This document shows, one piece after another, positions 1-8,703 of a stretch of DNA of 64,000 nucleotides. Source of the DNA: Subtercola frigoramans (GTDB lineage Bacteria; Actinomycetota; Actinomycetes; Actinomycetales; Microbacteriaceae); the NCBI RefSeq assembly GCF_016907385.1, contig NZ_JAFBBU010000001.1, forward strand, positions 3,100,001-3,164,000, in the 5' to 3' direction. Position 1 is the stretch's first letter; each line of letters opens with the position of its first letter. The translations under genes and the position numbers were made by a program. The notes under the pieces were generated by a model. The model saw only the letters and a list, made by a program, of their open reading frames with translations, did not search any database and was not told the DNA's origin.

Positions 1-1397
1 GGGCTGACGGCGAACGCCGAGATGAGTCCATCTCCGAGGTATCCCACCGACGCCGTGAGCGGTGCGGACGTGGCGACGGTATACGTCGTCGCGTTCGACA
101 GCGGCACGCCCGTGGCACTGCCTGCCGCGACCGTCAGGGTCTGCGGTGCACCGCCGGCGTTCGGGGTGACGGTGACCGCACCATCCGTGCCACCGGTGTT
201 CACGAGTTGGAGCTTCGGATTCGGGCCTTCGGCCGTGGTGAAGACGAACGAACCGGCGAGCAGAGGGCTCGACTGGTACCAGGCATAGTCGACGCCGCCG
301 CTGACGACGGCCGAGCGGGCTCCCGCGACGATGGGCTGGTCAGAGCTCACTGTGACGGCGTAGGTGTCGTCGGTGAGCGAGGGGAACGGGAACTCCGTCA
401 CGATGCCGCCGGTCGCGCTGTAGTTCACGGTGGCGTCCGCGACGCCGAGCGTCTCACTCCTGAGGGTGACAGTGAGCGTCGCCGATTCCGCACCGGGTAC
501 GTAGACCCGAAGCGTGGCCGGCAGGTCACTCGAGGCCGGGTCGGTCGCCCGTTCGGCGATGGCGCTCGTGCTCACCACCTGGACACCGGAGATCGTCTGG
601 GTCAGCGCTGGACCAGAGGTGGGGCCGACCACATCGATACCGCCGGGAGTCAGCAACCGTACAACGCTCGATTGCAGAGACGCGAGCACGCTGCCCCCGG
701 CGCTGGTGACATGGATGACCGGCGAAACCAGATTCGGAGCAAACCCTGCAAGCGACAGAGCCCGCTGCGAGTGCGGCTGCACGATGATGCCGCTCGTACC
801 CGGCGCACTCACCAGCCCGGTCTCGCCGAAGATGCCGAGGGTGACAGTCGCCAGCACATCGCTCGGATTGCTCAGCAGGACGAAGCTCGTGCGCCCGGTT
901 GTTGTCGCGCCGGCCACCAGCCAGCTGTCGGGAGCTGCTTCGGCGCACTCCGTGCTCGCCAGTCCAACGAGGTCGTTCTCGGAGACCTGCACCGACTGGC
1001 TGCCCGCCAACAGGGTGCCGTCGGCGCCCGTCGCAGTGAGGCTTGTGGGCAGAGCTCCCCCGGGGCGTGAATCGGGCGTCTCGAGCTCAGACGTGGTGAT
1101 GCCGGTCGAGCTCGGGTCTGCGCCGGCCTGCAGTACCGGGGCGCCAACGGAGACGAGCGAGGGGGAACCCTGGGCGCGGTCCGCAGTGGCGCTGCCGTCG
1201 ATCTGCACCGCGGGGCCAGGGCAGACCCGCGTCTGGTCGGAGGCCTCCGGCGTCACCGTCACACTCGGCACTCCCGCAGCGTACTGTGGCAAGTCGAGGA
1301 ACGCGGCCGAGGCGACCGTCGCCACCCCGAGCGCGAGCACCACCACGCTGGTCACGAGCCGCACGCTGGTGCGGGCGACGGATGATCTACTCGCCAC
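1..1397 (-). CDS. DUF5719 family exported protein (C terminus beyond left edge)
   Basis: An open minus-strand frame of about 465 codons runs off the left edge, so the C terminus is missing. The GTG start at 1397 overlaps the stop of the upstream glycosyltransferase gene by 11 bases, which implies translational coupling. A short basic N terminus precedes one hydrophobic segment (about residues 15-35), suggesting export or membrane anchoring. The rest is Ser/Thr/Gly/Val-rich beta-type sequence without cysteine clusters or catalytic motifs. Proteins of this type, next to a giant family-2 glycosyltransferase and whiB, are known in actinobacteria as DUF5719; the biochemical role is unknown. Context suggests a cell-envelope function. 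The family call rests on recognition of composition and gene order, not on a search. Confidence 0.75.
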   Translation of the reverse strand, partial: MASRSSVARTSVRLVTSVVVLALGVATVASAAFLDLPQYAAGVPSVTVTPEASDQTRVCPGPAVQIDGSATADRAQGSPSLVSVGAPVLQAGADPSSTGITTSELETPDSRPGGALPTSLTATGADGTLLAGSQSVQVSENDLVGLASTECAEAAPDSWLVAGATTTGRTSFVLLSNPSDVLATVTLGIFGETGLVSAPGTSGIIVQPHSQRALSLAGFAPNLVSPVIHVTSAGGSVLASLQSSVVRLLTPGGIDVVGPTSGPALTQTISGVQVVSTSAIAERATDPASSDLPATLRVYVPGAESATLTVTLRSETLGVADATVNYSATGGIVTEFPFPSLTDDTYAVTVSSDQPIVAGARSAVVSGGVDYAWYQSSPLLAGSFVFTTAEGPNPKLQLVNTGGTDGAVTVTPNAGGAPQTLTVAAGSATGVPLSNATTYTVATSAPLTASVGYLGDGLISAFAVS

Positions 1398-4300
1398 GGT
1401 TCGCCTCCTCTGTCGGCTCGGCAGACGTTTCAGCCGTGGTTTCGGCACTCGCACCTACGCTGGATTCTGCGCGAGATTCTGCGATCAGAGCTTCGTCGGC
1501 ATCTGCACGGGCACTCACGCCGACGGTCCCAGCGGAACCCGGGTTGGAGGCGGCACCGTCTTCGTCAACAGCAGTCGTTCCGGTATCGGTCTCAGCCGCG
1601 GAAACGGGTTCGACGCCGCCGGGATCGCCGCTGGGTGCCACCCCGGCACCAGCCGCACCCTCTTCCTCGAGCTCCGCCGCTTCGTCGAGCGCCGTGGCCG
1701 CGCGCAGCCCGTGGGCCTCCAGCCTGCCCGCCGGCAGCGCCAGCAGGAGTGCCAAGCCGAAGATGATGGCCTGGATGATCAGAATGAGCGCACCCGTCGG
1801 CGTGCCGGTGTTCGTGGGTGACGGCGCCGGCAAAGCAGAGAACCCCGGTGTGCCGGTGACCTGCCAGAGCCTGCCGGCGAAGGTCTGCCCGATGGAGGTC
1901 AGCGAGGCGTTGCTGTCGAACGAGCTGGTGGCGCGGGCAGCGACGGCCTGGGCATCCGTCGACGAGGCAGAAGCGGCGGGCGGCGCAAGCACGACGAACT
2001 CGATGCCGAGCTGGGCCAGTTCGACCGTGGGGTCTGTACCACTGCGGGAGGCGAGGTTGCCCACCAGGTTCGCCAGGTTCTGCTCGGCGGGGGTGAGGCC
2101 GACGACGGTCGCGGCGAGCGTGGACTGCGTGTCGAGGGTGGCACCTGCGCCGTGGACGACGGAGGCCGCGAGGCCACCATTCGACTGCGGCGTGAGCACC
2201 AGGGTGCCCACCCGGGGATTGGACGTGGCCTCTGCCGTGACGAAAGCGGGAAGGGACTGGCCGGTGCCAGACCGAATTGCGCTCGTGCCGACGAGGGTGG
2301 ACGTCGCCACGGGCACCGCCAACACAGCGATGGCCACCGCCGCCACCAGCGCGGGGAGAGCCGCGAGACGGGTGAACGTCGAGAGGCCGACTGTCGCCGC
2401 ACCGACCAGGCCGAGCCAGAACAGGCTGAGCCCGGCGCCCGGCCAGATCGAGATCTCTAGCGCGCCGGTCGAGGAGACCGAGATCGTCGTGGCCGCGACG
2501 GCCGTGGCGAAGCCGAGCACAGCAACGAGAGCGGCGAGTGCGGCGGCATAGGAGCGCGGCAGGAAGAGAGCCACGAGGGCGATGAGCGCCAGGGGCACCA
2601 CGAGCAGTACAGCGATGAGCTGCACGGTTGCCGAATCGAGCCCGACGGCAGTGCCGATGCCCGACCAGCCGCCGAGTCCGCTCTGTGGCTGGCCGAGAAG
2701 CAGGTCGATGAGACTCACCGGTCCGTGCGCGTTCGGCAGCCCGGGGTCGGCGAGCAGGCCAAGCAGGTTGCCTCGCTGGAGCTGGTCGTATGCAAGCGGC
2801 AGGAAGAGCGCCAGCGCCGGTATCGGAATTCCGATGTACCGGGCGATGGCCCGACGCGAGAAGACGACCGCGCCGAACCACAGCACGATCAGCGCCGGCC
2901 AGAGCGAAGGGGCTGCGGCGAGCACGCCGGCGAAGAGGAGAGACGCGAGCGCGGAGGCAGGCCACGAACGCGCAGCAGAAAGCGCCGCGAGAACCAACCA
3001 GGGCAGCAGGAGGTGCGCGATGATGGCACCGACCTGGCCGGCATCCATCGAGCTGAGGAACGGCGGGGCGATCACCCACAACACGGCCGCGAAGACCCGC
3101 AGACCCTGCCTCGAGGTGAGCTTTGCAGCGCAGAACCACGCGGCCAGGGCCGCAAGCGGGAAGGCAGCGAGGTATAGCACCACCAGCGCAACCGACGGCG
3201 ACCAGAACGTGATCGAGCCGAACACCGCCAGAATGTAGGCGAACGGGTCTGCTGCGCCCACGAACCCGAGCCCCAGGTCACGCCAGCCGTAGCCGACCTG
3301 TGCCCACAGGCCCCCGACGTCTCCCAGCGGGAGGAACGATCCGCCGGTGAGTGCAGCCGCGCCGAGCAACGGGAAGAACAGGGCGAGCCCGAGTACCGCG
3401 GCCGCGATAACGATGGCCGCACCTCCGCCGGAGAAGAAGAACAGCTCCTCTCGCGAGCCTCGAGCACGGGACAGCGCAAGTTCGCGCACCAGCGCATTGC
3501 GTCGGCGCACCTCGCCGCCAGGCACACGCAGCGGCGCAATCGCGCCCCAGCTCGCAGCCCTCGTCATGCGGATGGAGCGCCGCGCGGCACCGACCCGACC
3601 GCTGAAGGCCGTTCTGAAAGCTGCGGCGAATTCACCCGTGACGGCGCCGGGCTGCTTGCGAAGAACCTGGAAGAGGGTTCTGGCGACAGCGAGAGGCACC
3701 AACGACAACCAGTGGAAGACCACTGCGAACGCGGGGGCGTACACCAGGCGTCGGTGCAGCTGGGCCGCGCGCCGCGCCGATTGGCGCCTGCGTCGCTGAG
3801 ACCCCTTGGCCGAATTGCCCGGGCCGGAGAGCCCGTCACCTGCGGTGGCGACCTTCGCGTCGGGCACGGCCATGACCCGGTGCCCGGCGAGCCTCGCCCT
3901 GATCGAGAAGTCGAGGCCGTTGTCGGCGGTGTGCAGTGCGTCGTCGAATCCGCCCAGCTGGTTCCACACGGTGTGGCGAACAAGCATGCCCGCCGCACCG
4001 ACGCCGAGAACGTCACTCATGCGGTCGTGCTGCGCCTGGTCGAGCTCACGCTCCACGAGCGGAACACTGGCCCCGAAGCGCGTGATGGATTCGCCGAACC
4101 CGGCGATGTAGTCGCCGTTGTTCCACTCCATCTGCTTGGGGCCTGCGACCGCAACTGACGGGTTCACCTCGACTGCTGCCAACAGGGCCGCGAGCGCACC
4201 GGGTTCCGGCGCGCTGTCATGCGCGAGGAGCCAGAGCCACTCGGCATCGGAGGAGGGAGGTGCGACAACGCCGAGGGCGTGCGACACCGCGACGCCGAAG

Positions 4301-4497
4301 GAGAGACGACTCGAAGCCGAAAGGAACCCGGTGGGTTGCACCTCAGAGAGGAGTTTGGCCGTCGTATCGGTCGACGCAGCATCGACGACGACGAGAGCAT
4401 CGGGTCGCCGGGTCTGGGCCTCGATGGCCGCCAACGTACGCGGAAGACGCTCCGCGCCATTGTGGGCGACCAGTACGGCAGTTACTCGGGCTTGCAT
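1387..4497 (-). CDS. Family 2 glycosyltransferase fused to a large multi-membrane-span region
   Basis: A 1036-residue protein. The N terminus is a GT-A fold family-2 glycosyltransferase: it opens VTAVLVAHNGAERLPRTL, has VVVDAASTD near residue 40, and has GGFDDALHTADNGLDFSIRA near residue 200, matching the nucleotide-sugar and acceptor/base regions of the family. From about residue 340 there are a dozen or more hydrophobic segments, then an extracytoplasmic-looking Ala/Ser/Thr-rich part, one more membrane span near residue 925, and an acidic Ala/Glu/Ser-rich tail of about 90 residues. Similar proteins sit beside whiB and DUF5719 in many actinobacteria and are thought to modify an envelope polysaccharide; donor and acceptor are unknown. 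The ATG at 4497 starts directly at the GT fold. Confidence 0.85.
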   Translation of the reverse strand: MQARVTAVLVAHNGAERLPRTLAAIEAQTRRPDALVVVDAASTDTTAKLLSEVQPTGFLSASSRLSFGVAVSHALGVVAPPSSDAEWLWLLAHDSAPEPGALAALLAAVEVNPSVAVAGPKQMEWNNGDYIAGFGESITRFGASVPLVERELDQAQHDRMSDVLGVGAAGMLVRHTVWNQLGGFDDALHTADNGLDFSIRARLAGHRVMAVPDAKVATAGDGLSGPGNSAKGSQRRRRQSARRAAQLHRRLVYAPAFAVVFHWLSLVPLAVARTLFQVLRKQPGAVTGEFAAAFRTAFSGRVGAARRSIRMTRAASWGAIAPLRVPGGEVRRRNALVRELALSRARGSREELFFFSGGGAAIVIAAAVLGLALFFPLLGAAALTGGSFLPLGDVGGLWAQVGYGWRDLGLGFVGAADPFAYILAVFGSITFWSPSVALVVLYLAAFPLAALAAWFCAAKLTSRQGLRVFAAVLWVIAPPFLSSMDAGQVGAIIAHLLLPWLVLAALSAARSWPASALASLLFAGVLAAAPSLWPALIVLWFGAVVFSRRAIARYIGIPIPALALFLPLAYDQLQRGNLLGLLADPGLPNAHGPVSLIDLLLGQPQSGLGGWSGIGTAVGLDSATVQLIAVLLVVPLALIALVALFLPRSYAAALAALVAVLGFATAVAATTISVSSTGALEISIWPGAGLSLFWLGLVGAATVGLSTFTRLAALPALVAAVAIAVLAVPVATSTLVGTSAIRSGTGQSLPAFVTAEATSNPRVGTLVLTPQSNGGLAASVVHGAGATLDTQSTLAATVVGLTPAEQNLANLVGNLASRSGTDPTVELAQLGIEFVVLAPPAASASSTDAQAVAARATSSFDSNASLTSIGQTFAGRLWQVTGTPGFSALPAPSPTNTGTPTGALILIIQAIIFGLALLLALPAGRLEAHGLRAATALDEAAELEEEGAAGAGVAPSGDPGGVEPVSAAETDTGTTAVDEDGAASNPGSAGTVGVSARADADEALIAESRAESSVGASAETTAETSAEPTEEANRGE

Positions 4498-4619
4498 TCA
4501 TTCGACTCTAGACGCGAGCCCCCGTGAAACGTCGATGCTCCCCGGCGCGCCCCCTGAGTGCTGGACTTGGCTGGGCGACGGTTGGGTGCCGGCACAACCA
4601 CAGAGGTGCTCAGCAATCG

Positions 4620-4937
4620 CTAGCTGGCCTGCTTGCGGAGTTTGCGACGCTCACGCTCGGAGAGCCCGCCCCAGATGCCGAACCGCTCGTCGTTCTGCAA
4701 CGCGTACTCGAGGCACTGCGCCTTGACCTCGCAGGTCTGGCAGATGCGCTTCGCATCGCGAGTCGAACCGCCCTTTTCAGGAAAGAATGCCTCGGGGTCG
4801 GTCTGGGCGCAGAGCGAATCCGTCTGCCAGGCGAGTGGATTGTCTTCAGTCTGGCGTACCCCCGGAACACCGAGGATGACCGGGTCGACGAACCAGTCGT
4901 CTGGTGCCCCCGAATGGAGGCCTGCTACTGGTGACAT
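4620..4937 (-). CDS. WhiB-family iron-sulfur transcriptional regulator
   Basis: A 105-residue protein with all WhiB hallmarks: four cysteines at about 43, 66, 69 and 75 (C-x22-C-x2-C-x5-C) that bind a [4Fe-4S] cluster, the GIWGG turn at 87-91, and a basic C terminus (SERERRKLRKQ) for DNA contact. I chose the ATG at 4937 because GGAGGG lies 6 bases upstream; a TTG at 4958 would add seven residues with no visible ribosome site. WhiB proteins bind sigma factor region 4 and control division, redox and envelope genes. The position upstream of the large glycosyltransferase resembles WhiB2/WhmD loci, but the subfamily is an inference. The upstream bases (about 4975-5010) are A/T-rich for this genome and probably hold the promoter. 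Confidence 0.92.
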   Translation of the reverse strand: MSPVAGLHSGAPDDWFVDPVILGVPGVRQTEDNPLAWQTDSLCAQTDPEAFFPEKGGSTRDAKRICQTCEVKAQCLEYALQNDERFGIWGGLSERERRKLRKQAS

Positions 4938-5075
4938 ATCATGCCCTCCATTCTTCAAGACTTCGACGTGCCGAGTCTTTTCGAAAAACCCCTATAACTA
5001 ATTACACCGATGTAGTTCGCTCTCGTCAAGTCGCAGATCGTAAACCCTCAACTCGTCATCTAAGGTTTGCGACAG

Positions 5076-5090
5076 GCCGGAATTTCCGGC
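5076..5090. repeat. Short perfect palindrome between the acyltransferase and whiB
   Basis: Seven-base arms GCCGGAA and TTCCGGC are separated by one base. It lies about 45 bases past the acyltransferase stop and 140 bases upstream of the whiB start. It could be a weak transcript 3' hairpin (there is no T run) or a protein-binding site. Function is not determined. Confidence 0.35.
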
Positions 5091-5111
5091 AATATAGCCC
5101 GTCTGCGGACG

Positions 5112-5144
5112 GTATTTCAGAGGGCACCCGTATTTCAGAGGGCA
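5112..5144. repeat. 15-base direct repeat (period 18) spanning a stop codon
   Basis: GTATTTCAGAGGGCA occurs at 5112-5126 and again at 5130-5144. The second copy contains the stop codon of the acyltransferase gene (read on the minus strand), so a small tandem duplication has placed a second copy of the gene's last codons just beyond its end. Confidence 0.7.
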
Positions 5145-7252
5145 GATCGTATCTGGGGGCCGACGATCGACTCGAGAGTGCGCGAGAACGTCTGGGTCAG
5201 GTGATTGCTTCCGAAGTACACGATGAATCCACCGATCACGACATGACAGGTGGTGGCATCGCAGAGATCGTCTGTCAGATCGATGAACGAGACCGACGGC
5301 ATCTGGGCTGCCGCCATCGAGAGCGGGTCCTGCCCCAGGTCGAGAGTGGCACTTGCGCGCGGCTGCGAACAGGGGTCGTACTGGGCGAGGTGGGTGGCGA
5401 CACAGGCGGGAATGTCCTCCTTGTCGGCGTTCGGGAGATCGCGGATCACGATCACCCGTTTGCCCGCGTCCAGAAGCGGTTGCCACGCCGTCTCGAAGTC
5501 GCCTGCCGTGATCGGGCGCCCTCCGAGGCTCGGCGGCGCCTCGACGTAACTGCGGGTGTAGTCGGTGAACAACACCGCATCGATCGCTGTGTTCTGCGAC
5601 ACCGACGCCAGCACACTCCGCCCCCAATCGGTGCATGACTGCATGCGCTCTGGCACGTCATAGCCGAAGCTCGCCACATCTGGCGCACCGGTACCCGCAC
5701 ACCAGGACTTCAGATAGGTGATGAAATGGACGTGATTGGCCCGCCCGTACTCATCCAGGGCCGTGAGGTACTGCCCAGCGTGCGAATCGCCGACCAGCGC
5801 GACAGTTGACGTCGCCGTCGCCAGGTCACCGATGTCGCAGGTCATGACGGCTGTTGCATCGAAGGTCTGCTTGCACTCGTCGACCGACTGGACACCGCGG
5901 CCGATGTCGGTCTCGGCGTAGGCAGGAGTCGTCAGGGTCGTGACCGCGTACGGCTGGGAGCACTGGTTCTCGGGCAGAGCTGCCGGCGCACCCGCGCATC
6001 TCGGGTTGTCCCGGATGGCAGCGGCGGCCGCTGCAGAGATCTGGTAGCTCGCGATGAAGGGCTGGCAATAGCCGAGTGTTGCTCCGAGCGCCACGATCAC
6101 CGTGCAGCCCAGAGTGACGAAGAGCGCCCTCCCCGCTGTTCGCCGGGTCAGTGTCGTGCGAACCCGGAACGGCTCTTCCACGAAGCGCTTGGTGATGTAC
6201 GCGAGCACGACGGCGGAGACCAGGATGAGCACTCGCGCCTGCCCGTCCAGCGGCTGTGCCGTCACAAACGGGACCAAAACGATCAAGGGCCAGTGCCAGA
6301 GATACAGCGAGTACGACACACCGCCCACCCACTGCGCCGGTCTGAGGCCGAGGAGCGCGCCGGGCGACCACCGCCCTGTCGGAGAGCCCGCCCAGATCAT
6401 CAGGAGGGTGCCCACCACGGGCGGAATGGCACCGATGCCGGGAAAGGGGGTCGCCGCAGAGTAGAAAAACACTGTGATCGCGATGATGGCGAGCCCGAGC
6501 CAGCTCACCAGGGCACCACGCAGGGGGCGAAAACCCAAAGACCCGTGCGAGAGCAGGGCAAGCAGCCCCCCGGCGCCGAACTCCCAGGCTCGAGCGGTCG
6601 TGACGAAGTACGCAGCCGACGGGGTGACGTCGACCGCATAGACCGAGTAGAAGAAGCTGGCTGCTGTCACCACCACCAGCACGCCGACGACGATGGCTCG
6701 CCGCGAAAGGGCTCGCCGGAGTCTGCCGACGGCCAGGAGAAGAACGATGACGATCGGCCACGCGAGGTAGAACTGCTCCTCGACCGACAGCGACCAGAAG
6801 TGCTCCACCGGCGAGGGAGCATTCACCGCGGCCAGGTAGTCGACGGCGTTGTAGGCCAGCAGCCAGTTCTGCACGTAGAGCGCAGAGGCGCCGATCTCCG
6901 AGTAGAACTGCTGCCACTGCACGGTGGGCACCGCCACGACTACTGCGAGCCCCGTGACGGCGAGCACGAGGAGGCTGGCAGGAAGGAGGCGGCGTGCCCG
7001 CCGTGCCCAGAAGACCAGCAGTTGCACGCTCCCCGTGCGGTCGATCTCCCGCATGAGGTGCGCGACGATGAGAAAGCCGGAGATGACGAAGAAGATGTCG
7101 ACACCGACAAAACCGCCCGGCAGCCTCACGGGCCAGAGATGATAGACCACGACCGAGAGAACAGCGATCGCGCGGAGAGCCTGGATCTCGGGTCGGATGC
7201 CCCCTCCCTGGATGGCGGCATTCTCGCGGATCTGGCGTCTGGTCATTGTCAC
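5135..7252 (-). CDS. Acyltransferase 3 (OafA/YrhL type) with C-terminal SGNH domain
   Basis: A 705-residue membrane O-acyltransferase. Residues about 20-390 are an acyltransferase-3 domain: RPEIQALRAIAVLSVVVYH supplies the conserved R and H, followed by GVDIFFVISGFLI and about ten membrane spans. After a linker the last 230 residues form an SGNH-hydrolase-like domain with ALVGDSHAGQYL (nucleophile Ser) and a late SNHLT (His). Such fusions move acetyl or other acyl groups across the membrane onto sugars of envelope glycans. The start may be GTG 7252 or ATG 7246; neither has a clear ribosome site. The gene ends 198 bases upstream of whiB. It probably decorates the polysaccharide made by the cluster that begins near 10 kb, but that link is inference. 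Confidence 0.9.
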   Translation of the reverse strand: MTMTRRQIRENAAIQGGGIRPEIQALRAIAVLSVVVYHLWPVRLPGGFVGVDIFFVISGFLIVAHLMREIDRTGSVQLLVFWARRARRLLPASLLVLAVTGLAVVVAVPTVQWQQFYSEIGASALYVQNWLLAYNAVDYLAAVNAPSPVEHFWSLSVEEQFYLAWPIVIVLLLAVGRLRRALSRRAIVVGVLVVVTAASFFYSVYAVDVTPSAAYFVTTARAWEFGAGGLLALLSHGSLGFRPLRGALVSWLGLAIIAITVFFYSAATPFPGIGAIPPVVGTLLMIWAGSPTGRWSPGALLGLRPAQWVGGVSYSLYLWHWPLIVLVPFVTAQPLDGQARVLILVSAVVLAYITKRFVEEPFRVRTTLTRRTAGRALFVTLGCTVIVALGATLGYCQPFIASYQISAAAAAAIRDNPRCAGAPAALPENQCSQPYAVTTLTTPAYAETDIGRGVQSVDECKQTFDATAVMTCDIGDLATATSTVALVGDSHAGQYLTALDEYGRANHVHFITYLKSWCAGTGAPDVASFGYDVPERMQSCTDWGRSVLASVSQNTAIDAVLFTDYTRSYVEAPPSLGGRPITAGDFETAWQPLLDAGKRVIVIRDLPNADKEDIPACVATHLAQYDPCSQPRASATLDLGQDPLSMAAAQMPSVSFIDLTDDLCDATTCHVVIGGFIVYFGSNHLTQTFSRTLESIVGPQIRSAL

Positions 7253-7319
7253 GATGCGTCAACCGTATCAACGGCGCCGAAGCGGGTCTGCCTCCGAAGC
7301 CGGGGCGACCTCACCGTGC

Positions 7320-8564
7320 CTATGCAGCCCCCGGGCCAGCCAGGAAGAGCTCGCCCTCGCCCGAGAACGTGAGCTCGCCCTCGTCCGGCGTCACGAAATA
7401 CGAGGCGCCGTGCGCGACCAGCGCCGAACCCGTCGCCGACGAGACCGTCACCGCACCCGAGGTGCAGATGACGATGGCCGGCCCGAGAGGCAGGTACCGG
7501 GCATCCACCAGCCCTGGCGTCACGCGAACGAGTTCGAAATCGATCACGTCGGGCTGGTACACCTCGATGCCGGCAGACGGATGCCCGGGGTTCAGGTACG
7601 GCACCGGCAACGAGTCGAACACCAGCACACTCAGCAGCTCCGGCACGTCGATGTACTTGGGTGTGAGCCCGCCGCGCAGCACGTTGTCGGAGGCGGCCAT
7701 GAGTTCCACCCCGAGCCCCTTCAGATAGGCGTGGATGTTGCCGGCCGGCAGAAAGAGCGCCTCACCCCGGTTCAGCGTCACCCGGTTGAGCAGCAGGGAG
7801 ATCACGATGCCGGGGTCGCCGGGGTACTCGGCCGCGAGGTCACGCACCGTCGCGAGCGCGGCACCGAACTCACCCTCGAGCAGCCCCTCGGCCGCGCCTT
7901 CGTCCCCCGACCCCTCGCCGCCGACGAGCGAGGTCACCTGGCGCACCAGCGCGAGCACCTGTTCGCCGCCGGAGAGCAGCCACTCGACTGCCGTGCGCAG
8001 CGCCTCGTGGGTGTCTCCGCGCAACTGCGACTCGAGGGCAGCCAGAAGTTCGGGTTCGGGCACGGCGGCCCGGGCATCCGCCGCCTTCAGCAGGGCGATG
8101 ATGGCGTGGATCTCTGAAACAGGCCGGAACCCGCAGAGCGCCTCGAATTTCTCGCTCAGCGCGAAGATGACTTCCGGCTTGTGCAGGGGGTCTTTGTAGT
8201 TGCGGTTCGGCGCGTCGGGCGCGAGCCCTTCGGCGTTCTCCCGTTCGAAGCCGGCCCGGGCAGCGCTCAGTGTCGGGTGCGCCTGCAGCGAGAGTGGATG
8301 CTCGGCGCTGAGGATCTTCAGGAGGTACGGCAGGTGGCCATGGCTGCCGGATGCCCGTTCCGGGTCGTTCGCGATCCACTCCGTGAGCGTGCGGGCGCCG
8401 CCAGTCTGTGAGGGGTCGACGATCACGCTGGGCGAACCCGGGTGAGCGCCCAGCCAGAGCTCAGCCTGGGGTGTGGTGGAGGCGGGCTGGCCCAGCAGGT
8501 CGGTGATCGCACGCTCGGAGCCCCACGCGTAATCCCGGGGCGTGTTGGTGATCTGTACGAACAT
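7320..8564 (-). CDS. manA: Mannose-6-phosphate isomerase, class I
   Basis: A 414-residue zinc enzyme interconverting fructose-6-P and mannose-6-P, the entry to GDP-mannose. Metal-site motifs of type I PMI are present: LQAHP (Gln94, His96), HKPEVI (Glu131) and LPAGNIHAYL (His near residue 260); NYKDPLHKPE is the family signature. The ATG at 8564 follows GGAGGGG at good spacing. It is the first gene leftward from a divergent promoter region shared with the acyl-CoA dehydrogenase. It provides the mannose precursor for the GMD-type enzymes at 22.4-24.4 kb. No phosphomannomutase or GDP-mannose pyrophosphorylase gene is in this window. Confidence 0.95.
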   Translation of the reverse strand: MFVQITNTPRDYAWGSERAITDLLGQPASTTPQAELWLGAHPGSPSVIVDPSQTGGARTLTEWIANDPERASGSHGHLPYLLKILSAEHPLSLQAHPTLSAARAGFERENAEGLAPDAPNRNYKDPLHKPEVIFALSEKFEALCGFRPVSEIHAIIALLKAADARAAVPEPELLAALESQLRGDTHEALRTAVEWLLSGGEQVLALVRQVTSLVGGEGSGDEGAAEGLLEGEFGAALATVRDLAAEYPGDPGIVISLLLNRVTLNRGEALFLPAGNIHAYLKGLGVELMAASDNVLRGGLTPKYIDVPELLSVLVFDSLPVPYLNPGHPSAGIEVYQPDVIDFELVRVTPGLVDARYLPLGPAIVICTSGAVTVSSATGSALVAHGASYFVTPDEGELTFSGEGELFLAGPGAA

Positions 8565-8664
8565 TCTGAAGAAACCCCTCCGTTGTTTTAGACCAAACTA
8601 CCAACTGGGTTTGAGGGCTCTGGCACCGCCCCTAGGCTGATGCGGCCGTGACAGCGATGTGCGG

Positions 8665-8694
8665 CCACAGTGACACAGACCACAGTGACACAGA
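8665..8694. repeat. Perfect 15-base tandem repeat upstream of the acyl-CoA dehydrogenase
   Basis: CCACAGTGACACAGA is present twice head to tail (8665-8679, 8680-8694), ending 9 bases before the ATG at 8704. It covers the expected ribosome-binding position and there is no normal Shine-Dalgarno sequence there. It may be a regulator half-site pair or simple slippage. Confidence 0.6.
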
Positions 8695-8703
8695 ACCGAA
8701 CGG

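Noticed and set aside
514..2551. Long plus-strand frames (435 and 421 codons) opposite the DUF5719 and glycosyltransferase genes
   Set aside because: The translations are rich in Arg/Ala/Thr/Ser/Pro with no family motif, while the minus strand encodes clear proteins in the same place. They are antisense artefacts of high G/C at third positions.
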